Shown piece after piece: positions 1-8,694 of a stretch of 64,000 nucleotides of DNA. The DNA is taken from the NCBI GenBank assembly GCA_900767885.1, contig CAAGAU010000025.1:1-64000 (forward strand). The letters are read 5' to 3'. How positions within the stretch are numbered: position 1 is the stretch's first letter; every line of letters starts with the position of its first letter. The position numbers were made by a program, and so were the translations under genes. The notes below the pieces were generated by a model that worked only from the letters and a program-made list of their open reading frames with translations, did not search any database and had not been told where the DNA came from. Source of the DNA: Clostridia bacterium. Lineage in GTDB: Bacteria; Bacillota; Clostridia; Christensenellales; Borkfalkiaceae.

Positions 1-159
1 AAGGGGGACAACTGTTTCCCGAGTCCGTTTTCCCCCTTCGGGCAACCCCTTTTCCGAAAACTCCTCAAAATCCCCCGTCCCCTTTATTCTTTAAAGGGGT
101 GTCTGTAATTTGACTTTTTTTTACTTTATATTATCCGTTCGCAATAACCACTGTCTTTG

Positions 160-190
160 CGTCATATTGAGCGTAAGCGAAATATCCCAC
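160..190 (+). repeat. Interspersed repeat, CGTCATATTGAGC family (isolated copy)
   Basis: A 31-bp copy of a repeat that recurs at 17518 (inverted), 22256, 22329 and 22442. It reads GTCATATTGAGCG, then TAAGCGAAATATCCCAC. It sits in the 239-bp non-coding stretch before the first gene, which also holds a small CCCCTTTA/TAAAGGGG hairpin at 79-99. I see no convincing promoter there; the AGGAGG before the first gene is a clear ribosome binding site. Confidence 0.75.
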
Positions 191-239
191 CGAATAACCC
201 ATTCGGCTCATAATAAAAATTCAGTCCAAAGGAGGCATT

Positions 240-1982
240 ATGCTTAAATTATTAAAAAATATGCGGCGAAAAGAAGTAATCATGTCGCTTATATGTATGG
301 TTTTAGTCGTGGGACAGGTCTATTTCGACCTGTTGTTGCCCGACTATATGACCGAACTTACTACGCTTATAAAAACTGCCGGCACGACGCAGGCGATATT
401 AAACGTGGGGCTTAAAATGCTCGGCTGCACGCTTATAAGCGCGGCGCTCGCCGTCGTTTGCGGATATCTTGCCGCCAACGTGGCTTCGGGGTTCAGTTAT
501 AACGTAAGGCGAAAACTTTTTTATCACGTTATGAGTCTTGATAACGAAAAAATGCAGTCTTTCTCCGTTCCCAGCCTTATAACCCGTACCACAAACGATA
601 TAACGCAGATACAAATGATAGTGGCTATGGGGTTGCAGATGTTTATAAAAGCACCGATAATGGCGGTATGGGCGATAATAAAAATTCTCGGCAAAAGTTG
701 GGAATTATCCGCCGTAACCGCGGGTTTTGTCGTTGCCATCTGCGTTACGATTCTGCTTGTTATGGCGAGTTGTCTGCCGAGATTCAGAAAAGTTCAGCAA
801 ACGACGGATAAAATAAATAAGGTCGCGCGCGAAAATCTTACGGGAATAAACGTGGTACACGCTTTTAACGCCGAGGATTATCAGAATAAAAAATTCGACG
901 AGCCGAGCAAGGAAATGCTTAATCTGCAAACCAAAAACCAAAGGCTTTTCGCACTTATTCAGCCTGCGATGTCGCTCGGAATGAGCGGACTTACCCTCGC
1001 CATTTACTGGGTGGGCGCGCTGCTCGTAAACAACATTCCCGCAGCCGACGCGGCGGGGCGCATATCGTTTTTCAGCGAGATACTCGCGTTTAGCACCTAC
1101 GCTACCTATATAGTAATGTCGTTTATGATGCTCGTAATGATATTTATGCTTCTTCCGCAGGCTCAGGTTTCGGCGGAGAGAATAAATCAGGTACTCGAAG
1201 CGCGCGCGACGATTAAAAGCGGCAAGGTAAAGAGCGGCAACGAGAAAGGTTGCGTAGAGTTTAAAAACGTATCTTTTTCCTATCCCGAATCGCCCGAAAA
1301 CGAACTTACAAACGTCAGTTTTAAGGTAAATCGCGGCGAAACGCTTGCTATAATCGGCGCAACCGGCAGCGGTAAAAGTACGCTGATAAATCTTATTCCC
1401 CGTTTGTACGACGCCACGGACGGCGAAGTCCTTGTGGACGGCGTAAACGTAAAAGATTACGACCTTTCCGCCCTGTACGATAAAATAGGTTACGCCGCGC
1501 AAAAAGCCGTTTTGTTTTCCGGCACGATAAAAGACAACGTGTTTTTAGGCGAATGTACGGCGGCGCGCGACGATAAGAATTTAAACGACGCGCTCGAAAC
1601 TTCGCAGTCGGGCGAATTCGTAGATAAGTTTTACGAAAAAACCGACCACAAGGTCGCTCAACTCGGGCGTAATTTTTCGGGCGGACAAAAACAAAGGCTT
1701 TCGGTTGCCCGCGCGCTGGCGAGAAAACCCGAAATACTTATTTTCGACGATACTTTTTCCGCGCTCGATTTCCGTACCGACGCGCTCGTAAGAAAAGGTA
1801 TTGCCGAAAAGTATTCCGATTCGACCAGAATCATCGTTGCGCAACGTATAGGCACTATTAAAAACGCGGATAAAATTCTCGTACTCGATAAGGGCAGAAT
1901 AATAGGCGAGGGAACTCACGACGAACTTATGAACTCTTGCGAGGTCTACCGCGAAATAGCCTATTCGCAATTAGGAGCGTGA
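240..1982 (+). CDS. ABC exporter half-transporter with degenerate Walker B (TM287/BmrC type)
   Basis: This 580-residue protein joins an N-terminal six-helix exporter membrane domain to a C-terminal ATPase. The Walker A motif GATGSGKST is at 373-381, the signature FSGGQ ends near 483, and Walker B ends in FDD at 502-504. The usual catalytic Glu after Walker B is Asp504, the mark of the degenerate-site subunit of heterodimeric exporters such as TM287/288 and BmrCD. The next gene supplies the partner subunit five bases downstream. A good AGGAGG precedes the ATG. The expected role is export of a drug, lipid or peptide; the substrate cannot be read from sequence. Confidence 0.93.
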   Translation: MLKLLKNMRRKEVIMSLICMVLVVGQVYFDLLLPDYMTELTTLIKTAGTTQAILNVGLKMLGCTLISAALAVVCGYLAANVASGFSYNVRRKLFYHVMSLDNEKMQSFSVPSLITRTTNDITQIQMIVAMGLQMFIKAPIMAVWAIIKILGKSWELSAVTAGFVVAICVTILLVMASCLPRFRKVQQTTDKINKVARENLTGINVVHAFNAEDYQNKKFDEPSKEMLNLQTKNQRLFALIQPAMSLGMSGLTLAIYWVGALLVNNIPAADAAGRISFFSEILAFSTYATYIVMSFMMLVMIFMLLPQAQVSAERINQVLEARATIKSGKVKSGNEKGCVEFKNVSFSYPESPENELTNVSFKVNRGETLAIIGATGSGKSTLINLIPRLYDATDGEVLVDGVNVKDYDLSALYDKIGYAAQKAVLFSGTIKDNVFLGECTAARDDKNLNDALETSQSGEFVDKFYEKTDHKVAQLGRNFSGGQKQRLSVARALARKPEILIFDDTFSALDFRTDALVRKGIAEKYSDSTRIIVAQRIGTIKNADKILVLDKGRIIGEGTHDELMNSCEVYREIAYSQLGA

Positions 1983-1987
1983 TTAAA

Positions 1988-3757
1988 ATGCATAAAAATC
2001 AGACGAAAAAAGGAATGCGCTCTGCCATGAAAAGGAGCGCGGCATATATGCGCTCGGATGTGATATTATTGATAATCGCCTTATTTGCCGCTATCGGCAG
2101 CGCGATTATAATAATCGTCGGACCCGACAAAATGGGCGACCTGGCAAATATCATATCCGACGGATTATTCGGCGAAATCGACCTTGGGGCTATTGCTCAA
2201 ACAGGGCTTTTCCTTGCGTTGCTCTACGTCGTCGGCGCGTGTTTGGGGTATATTCAGCAATTTATAATGGCGTCGGTTACGCTTAAAACGTCGTATCGCA
2301 TGCGTGCGGAACTCTCGGCAAAGATAAACCGCGTGCCGCAAAAATACTTTGTAAAAACCGCGCAGGGCGATATTTTAAGTCTTATAACCAACGACGTTTC
2401 CACCCTTCAGCAGGGGCTTGCCAACAGTCTGCCCACGATTATCGGCGCGGCGACTCAATTTATAGGTTGCCTTATTATGATGCTTATAACCGAGTGGAGG
2501 CTTGCGCTTATCTCGCTGGCTATCACCGTTTTGGGCATTGCACTCGTGTTTTTCATAATGAAAAATTCGCAAAAATTCTTTATCGCAAGGCAAAAAAGTT
2601 TGGGCGAACTTAACGGGTTTATAGAGGAAACCTACTCGGGACACGAGGTTATAATGGTCAACCGCGCCGACGGACAGACCGAAAAGACCTTTGATAAACT
2701 CAACGAAAAAGTTTACGACGCCAACCGCAATTCTCAATTTTTATCAGGGTCGATGCAGCCCTTAATGAACGTTATCAGCAACGCCGCCTACGTTGCGGTG
2801 TGCGTGTTCGGCTCGATTTTCGCGTTGCAAGGTTCTATAAATTTCGGCGTTATAGTGTCGTTTATACTGTACGTAAGATTGTTCACTTCGCCGCTTACGC
2901 AAATAGCGCAGGGACTTACCAACCTGCAGACGGCTTCGGCTTCCGCGCACAGAATTTTCGACTTTTTAGAGAGCGAGGAATTACCCGACGAGAGCAAAAA
3001 AACCGCCGAACTTAAAACCGTAAAAGGCGAGGTTGAGTTTAATCACGTAAGGTTCAGTTACGCCGACGATCCCGATAAAATTATTATCAAAGACTTTTCC
3101 GCACACGTAAAGCCCGGACAAAAAGTGGCTATCGTCGGACCTACCGGCGCGGGTAAAACGACCATGGTAAACCTGCTTATGCGCTTTTTCGACCTTAACG
3201 GCGGCGACATTACCATAGACGGCGTTTCGGAGCAAGACCTTAAAAGAGAAAATATACACGAATTGTTTTCTATGGTTCTGCAGGACGCATGGTTGTTTGA
3301 CGGAACGATAAGAGAAAACCTCGTGTATAACATGAAAGGCGTTACGGACGAGCAGATAGAAAGAGTATGCGCGGCGTGCGGAATAGACTCGTTTATCAGC
3401 TCGTTGCCGCAGGGAGTAGACACCGAAATTTCGGAAAGTTCGACTATATCCGCAGGGCAGAGGCAACTCATTACCATAGCGCGCGCGATGTTGCAAAATT
3501 CGCCAATGCTTATACTCGACGAGGCGACTTCTTCGGTAGATACGCGCACGGAAGTCATTATTCAGCGCGCAATGGATTCGCTTACCGAGGGAAGGACGAG
3601 TTTCGTTATAGCGCACAGACTTTCCACTATAAAGAACGCCGACCTTATACTCGTAATGAAAGAAGGCGACGTTATAGAGAGCGGCACGCATAAAGAATTG
3701 CTTGAAAAAGGCGGCTTTTATGCCGAACTTTATAACAGTCAGTTCGACGCGGCTTAG
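1988..3757 (+). CDS. ABC exporter half-transporter with catalytic Walker B (TM288/BmrD type)
   Basis: This 589-residue protein is the partner of the preceding half-transporter. The open frame extends back to 1937 inside the upstream gene, but ATG 1988 follows TTAGGAG and is the likely start. Walker A GPTGAGKTT begins at 384. The signature is altered to TISAGQ (486-491), and Walker B LILDEA keeps the catalytic Glu512. A normal Walker B with a deviant signature complements the first subunit (intact signature, Asp in place of Glu). The pair should therefore form one degenerate and one active ATP site. Two hairpins end the transcription unit. Confidence 0.93.
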   Translation: MHKNQTKKGMRSAMKRSAAYMRSDVILLIIALFAAIGSAIIIIVGPDKMGDLANIISDGLFGEIDLGAIAQTGLFLALLYVVGACLGYIQQFIMASVTLKTSYRMRAELSAKINRVPQKYFVKTAQGDILSLITNDVSTLQQGLANSLPTIIGAATQFIGCLIMMLITEWRLALISLAITVLGIALVFFIMKNSQKFFIARQKSLGELNGFIEETYSGHEVIMVNRADGQTEKTFDKLNEKVYDANRNSQFLSGSMQPLMNVISNAAYVAVCVFGSIFALQGSINFGVIVSFILYVRLFTSPLTQIAQGLTNLQTASASAHRIFDFLESEELPDESKKTAELKTVKGEVEFNHVRFSYADDPDKIIIKDFSAHVKPGQKVAIVGPTGAGKTTMVNLLMRFFDLNGGDITIDGVSEQDLKRENIHELFSMVLQDAWLFDGTIRENLVYNMKGVTDEQIERVCAACGIDSFISSLPQGVDTEISESSTISAGQRQLITIARAMLQNSPMLILDEATSSVDTRTEVIIQRAMDSLTEGRTSFVIAHRLSTIKNADLILVMKEGDVIESGTHKELLEKGGFYAELYNSQFDAA

Positions 3758-3763
3758 CGTGCT

Positions 3764-3800
3764 GCGTGGGCGGTCGCAAAGGCGACCGCCCACGCATTTA
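3764..3800 (+). terminator. Hairpin terminator after the ABC exporter pair
   Basis: A perfect 14-bp stem (GCGTGGGCGGTCGC with its complement) and a four-base loop are followed by ATTTATTAT. It lies 6 bases after the stop codon. Confidence 0.8.
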
Positions 3801-3805
3801 TTATA

Positions 3806-3843
3806 CTGCGCGCCGCGCGACTGCGGCGCGCAGTTGTTTATTT
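3806..3843 (+). terminator. Second tandem hairpin terminator
   Basis: An 11-bp stem (CTGCGCGCCGC with its complement) is followed by the T-rich run TTGTTTATTT. It backs up the previous hairpin and insulates the cell-wall amidase gene. Confidence 0.75.
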
Positions 3844-3891
3844 ATCGCTATATTTTTGCTTTTTTCGTAATAGAATATAAAGAGGTAAAAT

Positions 3892-4575
3892 ATGAGCGTT
3901 AAAAAGTGCGTAGCGTATGCGGCGTGTGTTTTTACGGCGGTGCTCGCCTGTTTTTCGGTTTCGGCGTTTATGGCGGCGGCCAAAACGCCGAAGCCCGCGT
4001 TTGTAGTCGTTCTCGACGCGGGGCACGGCGGCGTGGACGGCGGAGTTACGGGCATAACTTCGGGCGTAAAGGAAAGCGACCTGAACCTTGAAATAGTTTT
4101 ACTGCTTAAAAAAAGACTTGAAAGTTCGGGGATAAAAGTCGTACTTACGCGGGAATCGAAAGCGGGACTGTACGGCTCGTCGCAAAAGGGATTTAAACGC
4201 CGCGATATGCAAAAGCGCAAGGAAATTATAAACGGCGCGGCTGCCGACGCGGTTTTGTCCGTGCATTTAAACTATTATTCGTCGCCCTCACGCAGGGGCG
4301 CGCAGGCTTTTTATAAAGGCGGCGACGAAAATGGCGGGAGGTTTGCCGATTATATACAAAAAAATCTCAACGGTTTAAGCGGTCAGCCTCGTCCGCTCTC
4401 CGCGCTTACGGGCGATTATTACGTTTTAAACGAGTCCGAACCGCCCGCCGCGCTTGCCGAATGCGGTTTTTTATCCAACGAAGAAGACGAAAAACTGCTG
4501 CTTACTTACGCTTATAAAGAGGAAATAGCGCGCAGACTTGCCGCCGGAATATACGAGTTTTTATATTCTGTCTGA
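3892..4575 (+). CDS. cwlD: N-acetylmuramoyl-L-alanine amidase, CwlD-like
   Basis: This 227-residue protein has an N-terminal signal or anchor helix (about residues 5-28) followed by one Amidase_3 domain. The zinc ligands expected in the family are visible: His45 in LDAGHGG, Glu67 in DLNLEI and His125 in SVHLNYY. The catalytic Glu190 lies in ALAECGF. Length and architecture match CwlD, which makes muramic delta-lactam in spore cortex together with a deacetylase. The spore genes in the window fit that role, but a vegetative amidase cannot be excluded. GAGGT precedes the ATG. Confidence 0.88.
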   Translation: MSVKKCVAYAACVFTAVLACFSVSAFMAAAKTPKPAFVVVLDAGHGGVDGGVTGITSGVKESDLNLEIVLLLKKRLESSGIKVVLTRESKAGLYGSSQKGFKRRDMQKRKEIINGAAADAVLSVHLNYYSSPSRRGAQAFYKGGDENGGRFADYIQKNLNGLSGQPRPLSALTGDYYVLNESEPPAALAECGFLSNEEDEKLLLTYAYKEEIARRLAAGIYEFLYSV

Positions 4576-4684
4576 CAATATCGGTTATATCGGTTGCTTT
4601 TTAAGCGGAATTGTAGTAAAATAATACAGTATTCTACAATGGCGTAAGTCCGGCTCGGGCGGTTGCCACGGAGAAATCTTTATT

Positions 4685-6100
4685 ATGGGAAGAACTATCA
4701 GAATCACGCTCGATAAAATATCCGAGTTTTCTCGGACGGGTTACTTTGTATTCGGTGTAGGCGCGCTTGCTCTGCTGTTCCACGTTTTTGCGTGGGATTT
4801 GTGCGGAATATTGTTGTTTGCCGCGCTTATTTGCCTGTCGCTCGTATTCGTCGAAGAATACCGCGCGTGGCTTACCTTATTCGCAAATATCCTTTTTATA
4901 GTCTCCACGCAAAAAAGCCCGGGTTACGGCGACGGGTCGAATTATTATACGCGCCCGGATATACTCTATCCGATTATAGCGGCGGTGTGTCTTATGGCGG
5001 CGTGCATGATCTACCGCACCGTAAAGGACAGAAAAAACCTTAAAGACGGCAAGTTGTTTATTCCGATGGGGGTATTGTGCCTTACTTTGCTGCTTGCGGG
5101 CGTAGGTAAACAATACTATCTTATGAGCCTTAAAGCCACGATTCTTATGTCTGCCGCGCTTATCGGCTTATATTGCGTGTTTACGGCGTCGGTCAGGCGC
5201 GAAGAAGATACTTCGGAGTATTTTGCAACGCTTTTTGCCGAACTTTGCCTGCTTATCGCCATAGAGGTGGCTTACGTTTACTTTCTCAACATGATAAACG
5301 ACGGTTCGTTCGACGGTTCGCACGACGGCAGGTGGAAAGATCGTATCATCACGGGTTGGGGCGTAAGCAACGTTTCGGGCGAACTCATGGCGTGTTTTTT
5401 ACCGTTCGCGTTTATGCGCGCCGAAAAAAGCAAGAACGTAGTTTTTTACGAACTTGTCGCGCTGTTTTCCGCGACCATGATAGTGTTTACTTTAAGCCGC
5501 ACGGGTATAATGGTCGGCGGCATTATAGCGGTTATATTCATCATAAAAACTTTCGTCAACCGTAAAGAGGACAAGCGCGCGCTCGTACTTACGTTCGTTT
5601 GTTATATGGGCTTTCTGCTCGTCGCGTTTATCGCGCTTATCGGTTACACCGACTTTAACGACGTGTTCAAATATTTCGAAGATTTGTTGAACGGCGGATA
5701 TTCGGTAGACAGCGGAAGATGGAAAATTTGGGGCAGACGGCTTAACTACTTTATCGAAAGTCCCGTGTTCGGCGTGGGCTACGCAAGGGATTTCTGCTCG
5801 GGTCTTGCAAATTCGGGGCTTATATTCTCCGGTTTCGGACACAATATGATATTGGACGCACTCGGCAGCGGCGGAATATTCAATATACTTGCGCTCGGCA
5901 CGTTTTTGTATTTTTGCGGCAAGGCTTTCGTTAAAAAAAGTCCCACGCGCTTTTTCACGCTTGCTTGCGTAATAGCGTATTTCGTCGTGTGTATGTTCGA
6001 TACCACTTACGCAATACCTTACTGTCTGTGGTTTTTCACTCTCATTACGGTGTATACCGAGAAAGTCGCTTTACCGACCGAAAAGGTAAATATAAAATAA
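4685..6100 (+). CDS. O-antigen ligase / polymerase-like membrane protein (Wzy_C family)
   Basis: This 471-residue polytopic membrane protein has about a dozen hydrophobic segments. A large loop after the middle carries the family pattern GRWKIWGRRLNYF followed by SPVFGVGYA and then HNMILDALGSGG. This is the Wzy/WaaL-type region, where an Arg and a His are functionally important in studied members. It probably ligates or polymerises a glycan on an undecaprenyl carrier or links it to a surface acceptor. It precedes a glycosyltransferase by 15 bases, so a shared cell-envelope role is likely. The substrate is unknown. Confidence 0.8.
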   Translation: MGRTIRITLDKISEFSRTGYFVFGVGALALLFHVFAWDLCGILLFAALICLSLVFVEEYRAWLTLFANILFIVSTQKSPGYGDGSNYYTRPDILYPIIAAVCLMAACMIYRTVKDRKNLKDGKLFIPMGVLCLTLLLAGVGKQYYLMSLKATILMSAALIGLYCVFTASVRREEDTSEYFATLFAELCLLIAIEVAYVYFLNMINDGSFDGSHDGRWKDRIITGWGVSNVSGELMACFLPFAFMRAEKSKNVVFYELVALFSATMIVFTLSRTGIMVGGIIAVIFIIKTFVNRKEDKRALVLTFVCYMGFLLVAFIALIGYTDFNDVFKYFEDLLNGGYSVDSGRWKIWGRRLNYFIESPVFGVGYARDFCSGLANSGLIFSGFGHNMILDALGSGGIFNILALGTFLYFCGKAFVKKSPTRFFTLACVIAYFVVCMFDTTYAIPYCLWFFTLITVYTEKVALPTEKVNIK

Positions 6101-6115
6101 GGGAAGTTATAAAAA

Positions 6116-7258
6116 GTGAAAAAATTAAAAGTGTTATTTCCGTTTGTAGAGGCGGGTTTCGGGCATATAATGACCGAAAAATCCATTGCCGACGCGTTCG
6201 AGAAAAAGTACGGCGATTATTTTGAAATAATCCGCTGCGATTATTATAAGGATTACGGCGAACCCCTCGCCAGGTTTGAAAAAAGACTGTGCGACGAAGT
6301 TAAAAAGTATAACGTCTGCCATTTTTACGGCTATTTAAACATTGCCGCCATGAATTTATGCGGCAGGGGCGGACTTAAATTCGTTATGGAAGACCTTGTA
6401 AAAGATTCTTATCGGGACGGATTGAAGCGTATGGAGGAAATCGCGCCGGACGTGGTTATAAGCACGCACTGGGCTACCAACTATTACGCCGAGCGATGCG
6501 GTAAGGATATTTACACGGTAATGTACGTACCCGACGCGCACGCCAACAAATTTTTCAGGGACAAGTGCGATTTCACCTGCATTTCCACCGAGGAAGGCTA
6601 CGAGCGCGCTTTAAAATTCAAGGAAAGATACAACGTCGAAAACCTCGCGCTTACGCCTATGGCTATAAGAAAAGAGGCGTTCGAGGTGGATACCGATAAG
6701 GCTCGTTTAAAAGCAAAACTCGGCATTGCGGATAAGTTTACCATTTACGTAACCGAGGGCGGCTACGGCATAGGCATGCTCGAAAAACTTTGCAAAATGC
6801 TTATCGAGGAAGATCTGCCCATATCCGTGATAGCGGTATGCGGCAAAAACCCCGAGTTAAAAGCAAGGCTCGATAAATTAAAACCCGGCAAAAACCTTTC
6901 CTTCTATCCTTACGGATTTTGTCAGAACCCGCTCGAACTTATCGCGGTTTCGGATTTGTACCTCGGCAAGAGCGGCAACGGGCTTATGGAAGCGGCGTTT
7001 TTCGACGTTCCCATAGTGGTAACGCACAGCGCGAACACGATAGAAAGGCTGATTGCCGAGCATTACGTAACCTACGTAAAAGACGCCGTAAGAATTTTCA
7101 ACGCAAAAAAGTGCGTAAAGTTCATAAAGAGCGTTTTAGAGGGCGACGAAAAATACGAATCGCTTAAAAACTGTAATCGTCCGAATTTCGGCGGCGAAGG
7201 TATAGCCGACGTAATATTTAAAAAGTTGGACGAAAAATTCAAACTAACCCAAGAGTAA
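6116..7258 (+). CDS. MGDG synthase-like glycosyltransferase
   Basis: This 380-residue GT28-type transferase starts at GTG. The N-terminus has the MGDG_synth pattern (VEAGFGHIMTEKSIADAF), in which the Gly-Phe-Gly-His region helps bind the lipid acceptor. The C-terminal half has the nucleotide-sugar site GKSGNGLMEAA followed by FDVPIVV. Relatives such as UgtP and plant MGD1 add glucose or galactose to diacylglycerol at the membrane face. It follows the ligase-like gene closely. The start lacks a strong ribosome binding site (GGGAAG at 6101), so translation may be partly coupled. Confidence 0.82.
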   Translation: MKKLKVLFPFVEAGFGHIMTEKSIADAFEKKYGDYFEIIRCDYYKDYGEPLARFEKRLCDEVKKYNVCHFYGYLNIAAMNLCGRGGLKFVMEDLVKDSYRDGLKRMEEIAPDVVISTHWATNYYAERCGKDIYTVMYVPDAHANKFFRDKCDFTCISTEEGYERALKFKERYNVENLALTPMAIRKEAFEVDTDKARLKAKLGIADKFTIYVTEGGYGIGMLEKLCKMLIEEDLPISVIAVCGKNPELKARLDKLKPGKNLSFYPYGFCQNPLELIAVSDLYLGKSGNGLMEAAFFDVPIVVTHSANTIERLIAEHYVTYVKDAVRIFNAKKCVKFIKSVLEGDEKYESLKNCNRPNFGGEGIADVIFKKLDEKFKLTQE

Positions 7259-7260
7259 AT

Positions 7261-7292
7261 TTTTGCGCCGCGCCTTTCGGCGCGGCGCAAAA
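7261..7292. terminator. Bidirectional-looking hairpin before der
   Basis: A 14-bp palindrome (TTTTGCGCCGCGCC with its complement) has T runs on both strands. It lies directly after the MGDG-synthase-like stop codon and just ahead of the der ribosome binding site. Confidence 0.65.
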
Positions 7293-7307
7293 TAATCCGG
7301 AGTAAAA

Positions 7308-8624
7308 ATGAGTAAACCTTTGGTTGCCATAGTAGGCAGACCCAACGTTGGCAAATCCACGTTCTTTAACAGGGTAACGGGTCAGAAACTTTCCATAGTG
7401 GAGGACGTTGCGGGCGTTACGCGCGACAGGCTTTACGCCGACGCGGAGTGGTGCGGCAAGACCTTTACGCTTATAGATACCGGCGGTATAGAGATACGCT
7501 CCGCCGACGAAATGTGGCGGCATATAAAACGTCAGGCGGAAATAGCCATCGAAACCGCCACGGTCATAATTTTCTTTTGCGACGCCAAAAGTGGACTTAC
7601 TTCCGCCGACTACGACGTTGCCGAAATGCTCCGCAAGTCGGGTAAACCCGTCGTTCTGGCGGTTAATAAACTCGACACTTATAAGGAAGAAGACCTTTTC
7701 GAATTCTACGGTTTAGGACTCGGCACGCCGTTCGGCATAAGCGCGGAACAAGCCAAAGGCATAGGCGACCTTTTAGACGAGGTTTGCGCCGACTTCCCGT
7801 CGGACGACGAGGCGAGCGAGGACGAGGGACTGAAAATAGCCGTGGTAGGCAAACCCAACGCGGGTAAATCCAGCCTTACCAACGCCCTTCTGGGATTCGA
7901 GCGCACTATCGTTTCGGACGTGGCCGGCACTACGCGCGACGCAATCGACACGCCGCTTACTTATAACGGCGAAAAATATACGCTTATAGATACGGCGGGT
8001 ATCCGCCGCAAACGCTCGGTAGACGAGGACGTGGAATATTACAGCGTTCTGCGCGCTTTCGGCGCGATTCGCCGCGCGGACGTATGTCTGCTCGTTATCG
8101 ACGCGTCTGTCGGCATTACCGAGCAGGACGTAAAAATAGCGGGGTATATCCACGAACAGGGCAAACCGTCCGTTATAGTAATGAATAAGTGGGACGTAAT
8201 CGAAAAAGACACTCACACGATAAACGAGTTTGAAAAGAAATTGCAGACCGACCTTGCGTTTATGGATTACTTCAAGTCGATATACGTTTCCGCAAAGACG
8301 GGGCAACGACTCAACAAACTGTTCGCGCTGTGCAAAGAGGTAAAAGCCAACGCGGAAAAGCGTATAACCACGGGTACTTTAAACGAGGTTATCGGCGACG
8401 CCATCCGCGCCACCGAGCCGCCCTCCAAAAACGGGCGCAGACTTAAAATTTATTACGCAGTGCAGGACGGAGTTTGTCCGCCGTCGTTCGTGTTCTTCGT
8501 GAACAACGCCGACCTTATGCACTTTTCGTATAAACGCTTTTTAGAAAACACAATCCGCAGGACCTTCGGTTTCGAGGGGACGCCCATAAGACTGTTTATT
8601 CGCGAAAAGTCCGAAAATAATTAA
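7308..8624 (+). CDS. der: Ribosome biogenesis GTPase Der
   Basis: This 438-residue protein has two tandem GTPase domains and a C-terminal KH-like domain, the standard Der (EngA) layout and length. The first P-loop GRPNVGKST is at residues 10-18; the second is GKPNAGKSS. Both domains have DTGG/DTAG G3 motifs, and NKLD and NKWD serve as G4. Der is essential for 50S subunit maturation. CCGGAG precedes the ATG. In many Clostridia der lies near envelope or sporulation genes, and here spoIVA follows. Confidence 0.97.
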   Translation: MSKPLVAIVGRPNVGKSTFFNRVTGQKLSIVEDVAGVTRDRLYADAEWCGKTFTLIDTGGIEIRSADEMWRHIKRQAEIAIETATVIIFFCDAKSGLTSADYDVAEMLRKSGKPVVLAVNKLDTYKEEDLFEFYGLGLGTPFGISAEQAKGIGDLLDEVCADFPSDDEASEDEGLKIAVVGKPNAGKSSLTNALLGFERTIVSDVAGTTRDAIDTPLTYNGEKYTLIDTAGIRRKRSVDEDVEYYSVLRAFGAIRRADVCLLVIDASVGITEQDVKIAGYIHEQGKPSVIVMNKWDVIEKDTHTINEFEKKLQTDLAFMDYFKSIYVSAKTGQRLNKLFALCKEVKANAEKRITTGTLNEVIGDAIRATEPPSKNGRRLKIYYAVQDGVCPPSFVFFVNNADLMHFSYKRFLENTIRRTFGFEGTPIRLFIREKSENN

Positions 8625-8625
8625 C

Positions 8626-8652
8626 ATAAAACCGAAAATTCTCCCGTATAAT
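8626..8652 (+). promoter_or_regulatory. Candidate sigma-E-type promoter of spoIVA
   Basis: ATA at 8626-8628 is followed after 16 bases by CGTATAAT at 8645-8652. This resembles the Bacillus sigma-E pattern (ATA, 16-18 bases, CATACA-T) with two mismatches in the -10. spoIVA is a sigma-E gene in Bacillus. A start about seven bases downstream falls inside the loop of the hairpin described next. Confidence 0.45.
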
Positions 8653-8694
8653 ATAGCGAGCCGTATCCTTTCGGCACTATGGGAGAATTTTTTT
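8635..8694 (+). terminator. der terminator whose 3' arm contains the spoIVA ribosome binding site
   Basis: AAAATTCTCCC (8635-8645) pairs with GGGAGAATTTT (8681-8691), and seven T residues end directly at the spoIVA ATG (8695). The GGGAG in the 3' arm is the only ribosome binding site for spoIVA. Transcripts reading through from der would terminate or hide this site; transcripts starting in the loop would not. Confidence 0.6.

Noticed and set aside
3758..3891. Tandem hairpins 3764-3843 as an integron attC site or riboswitch
   Set aside because: Each is a simple GC-rich stem followed by T-rich sequence, fully explained as terminators.
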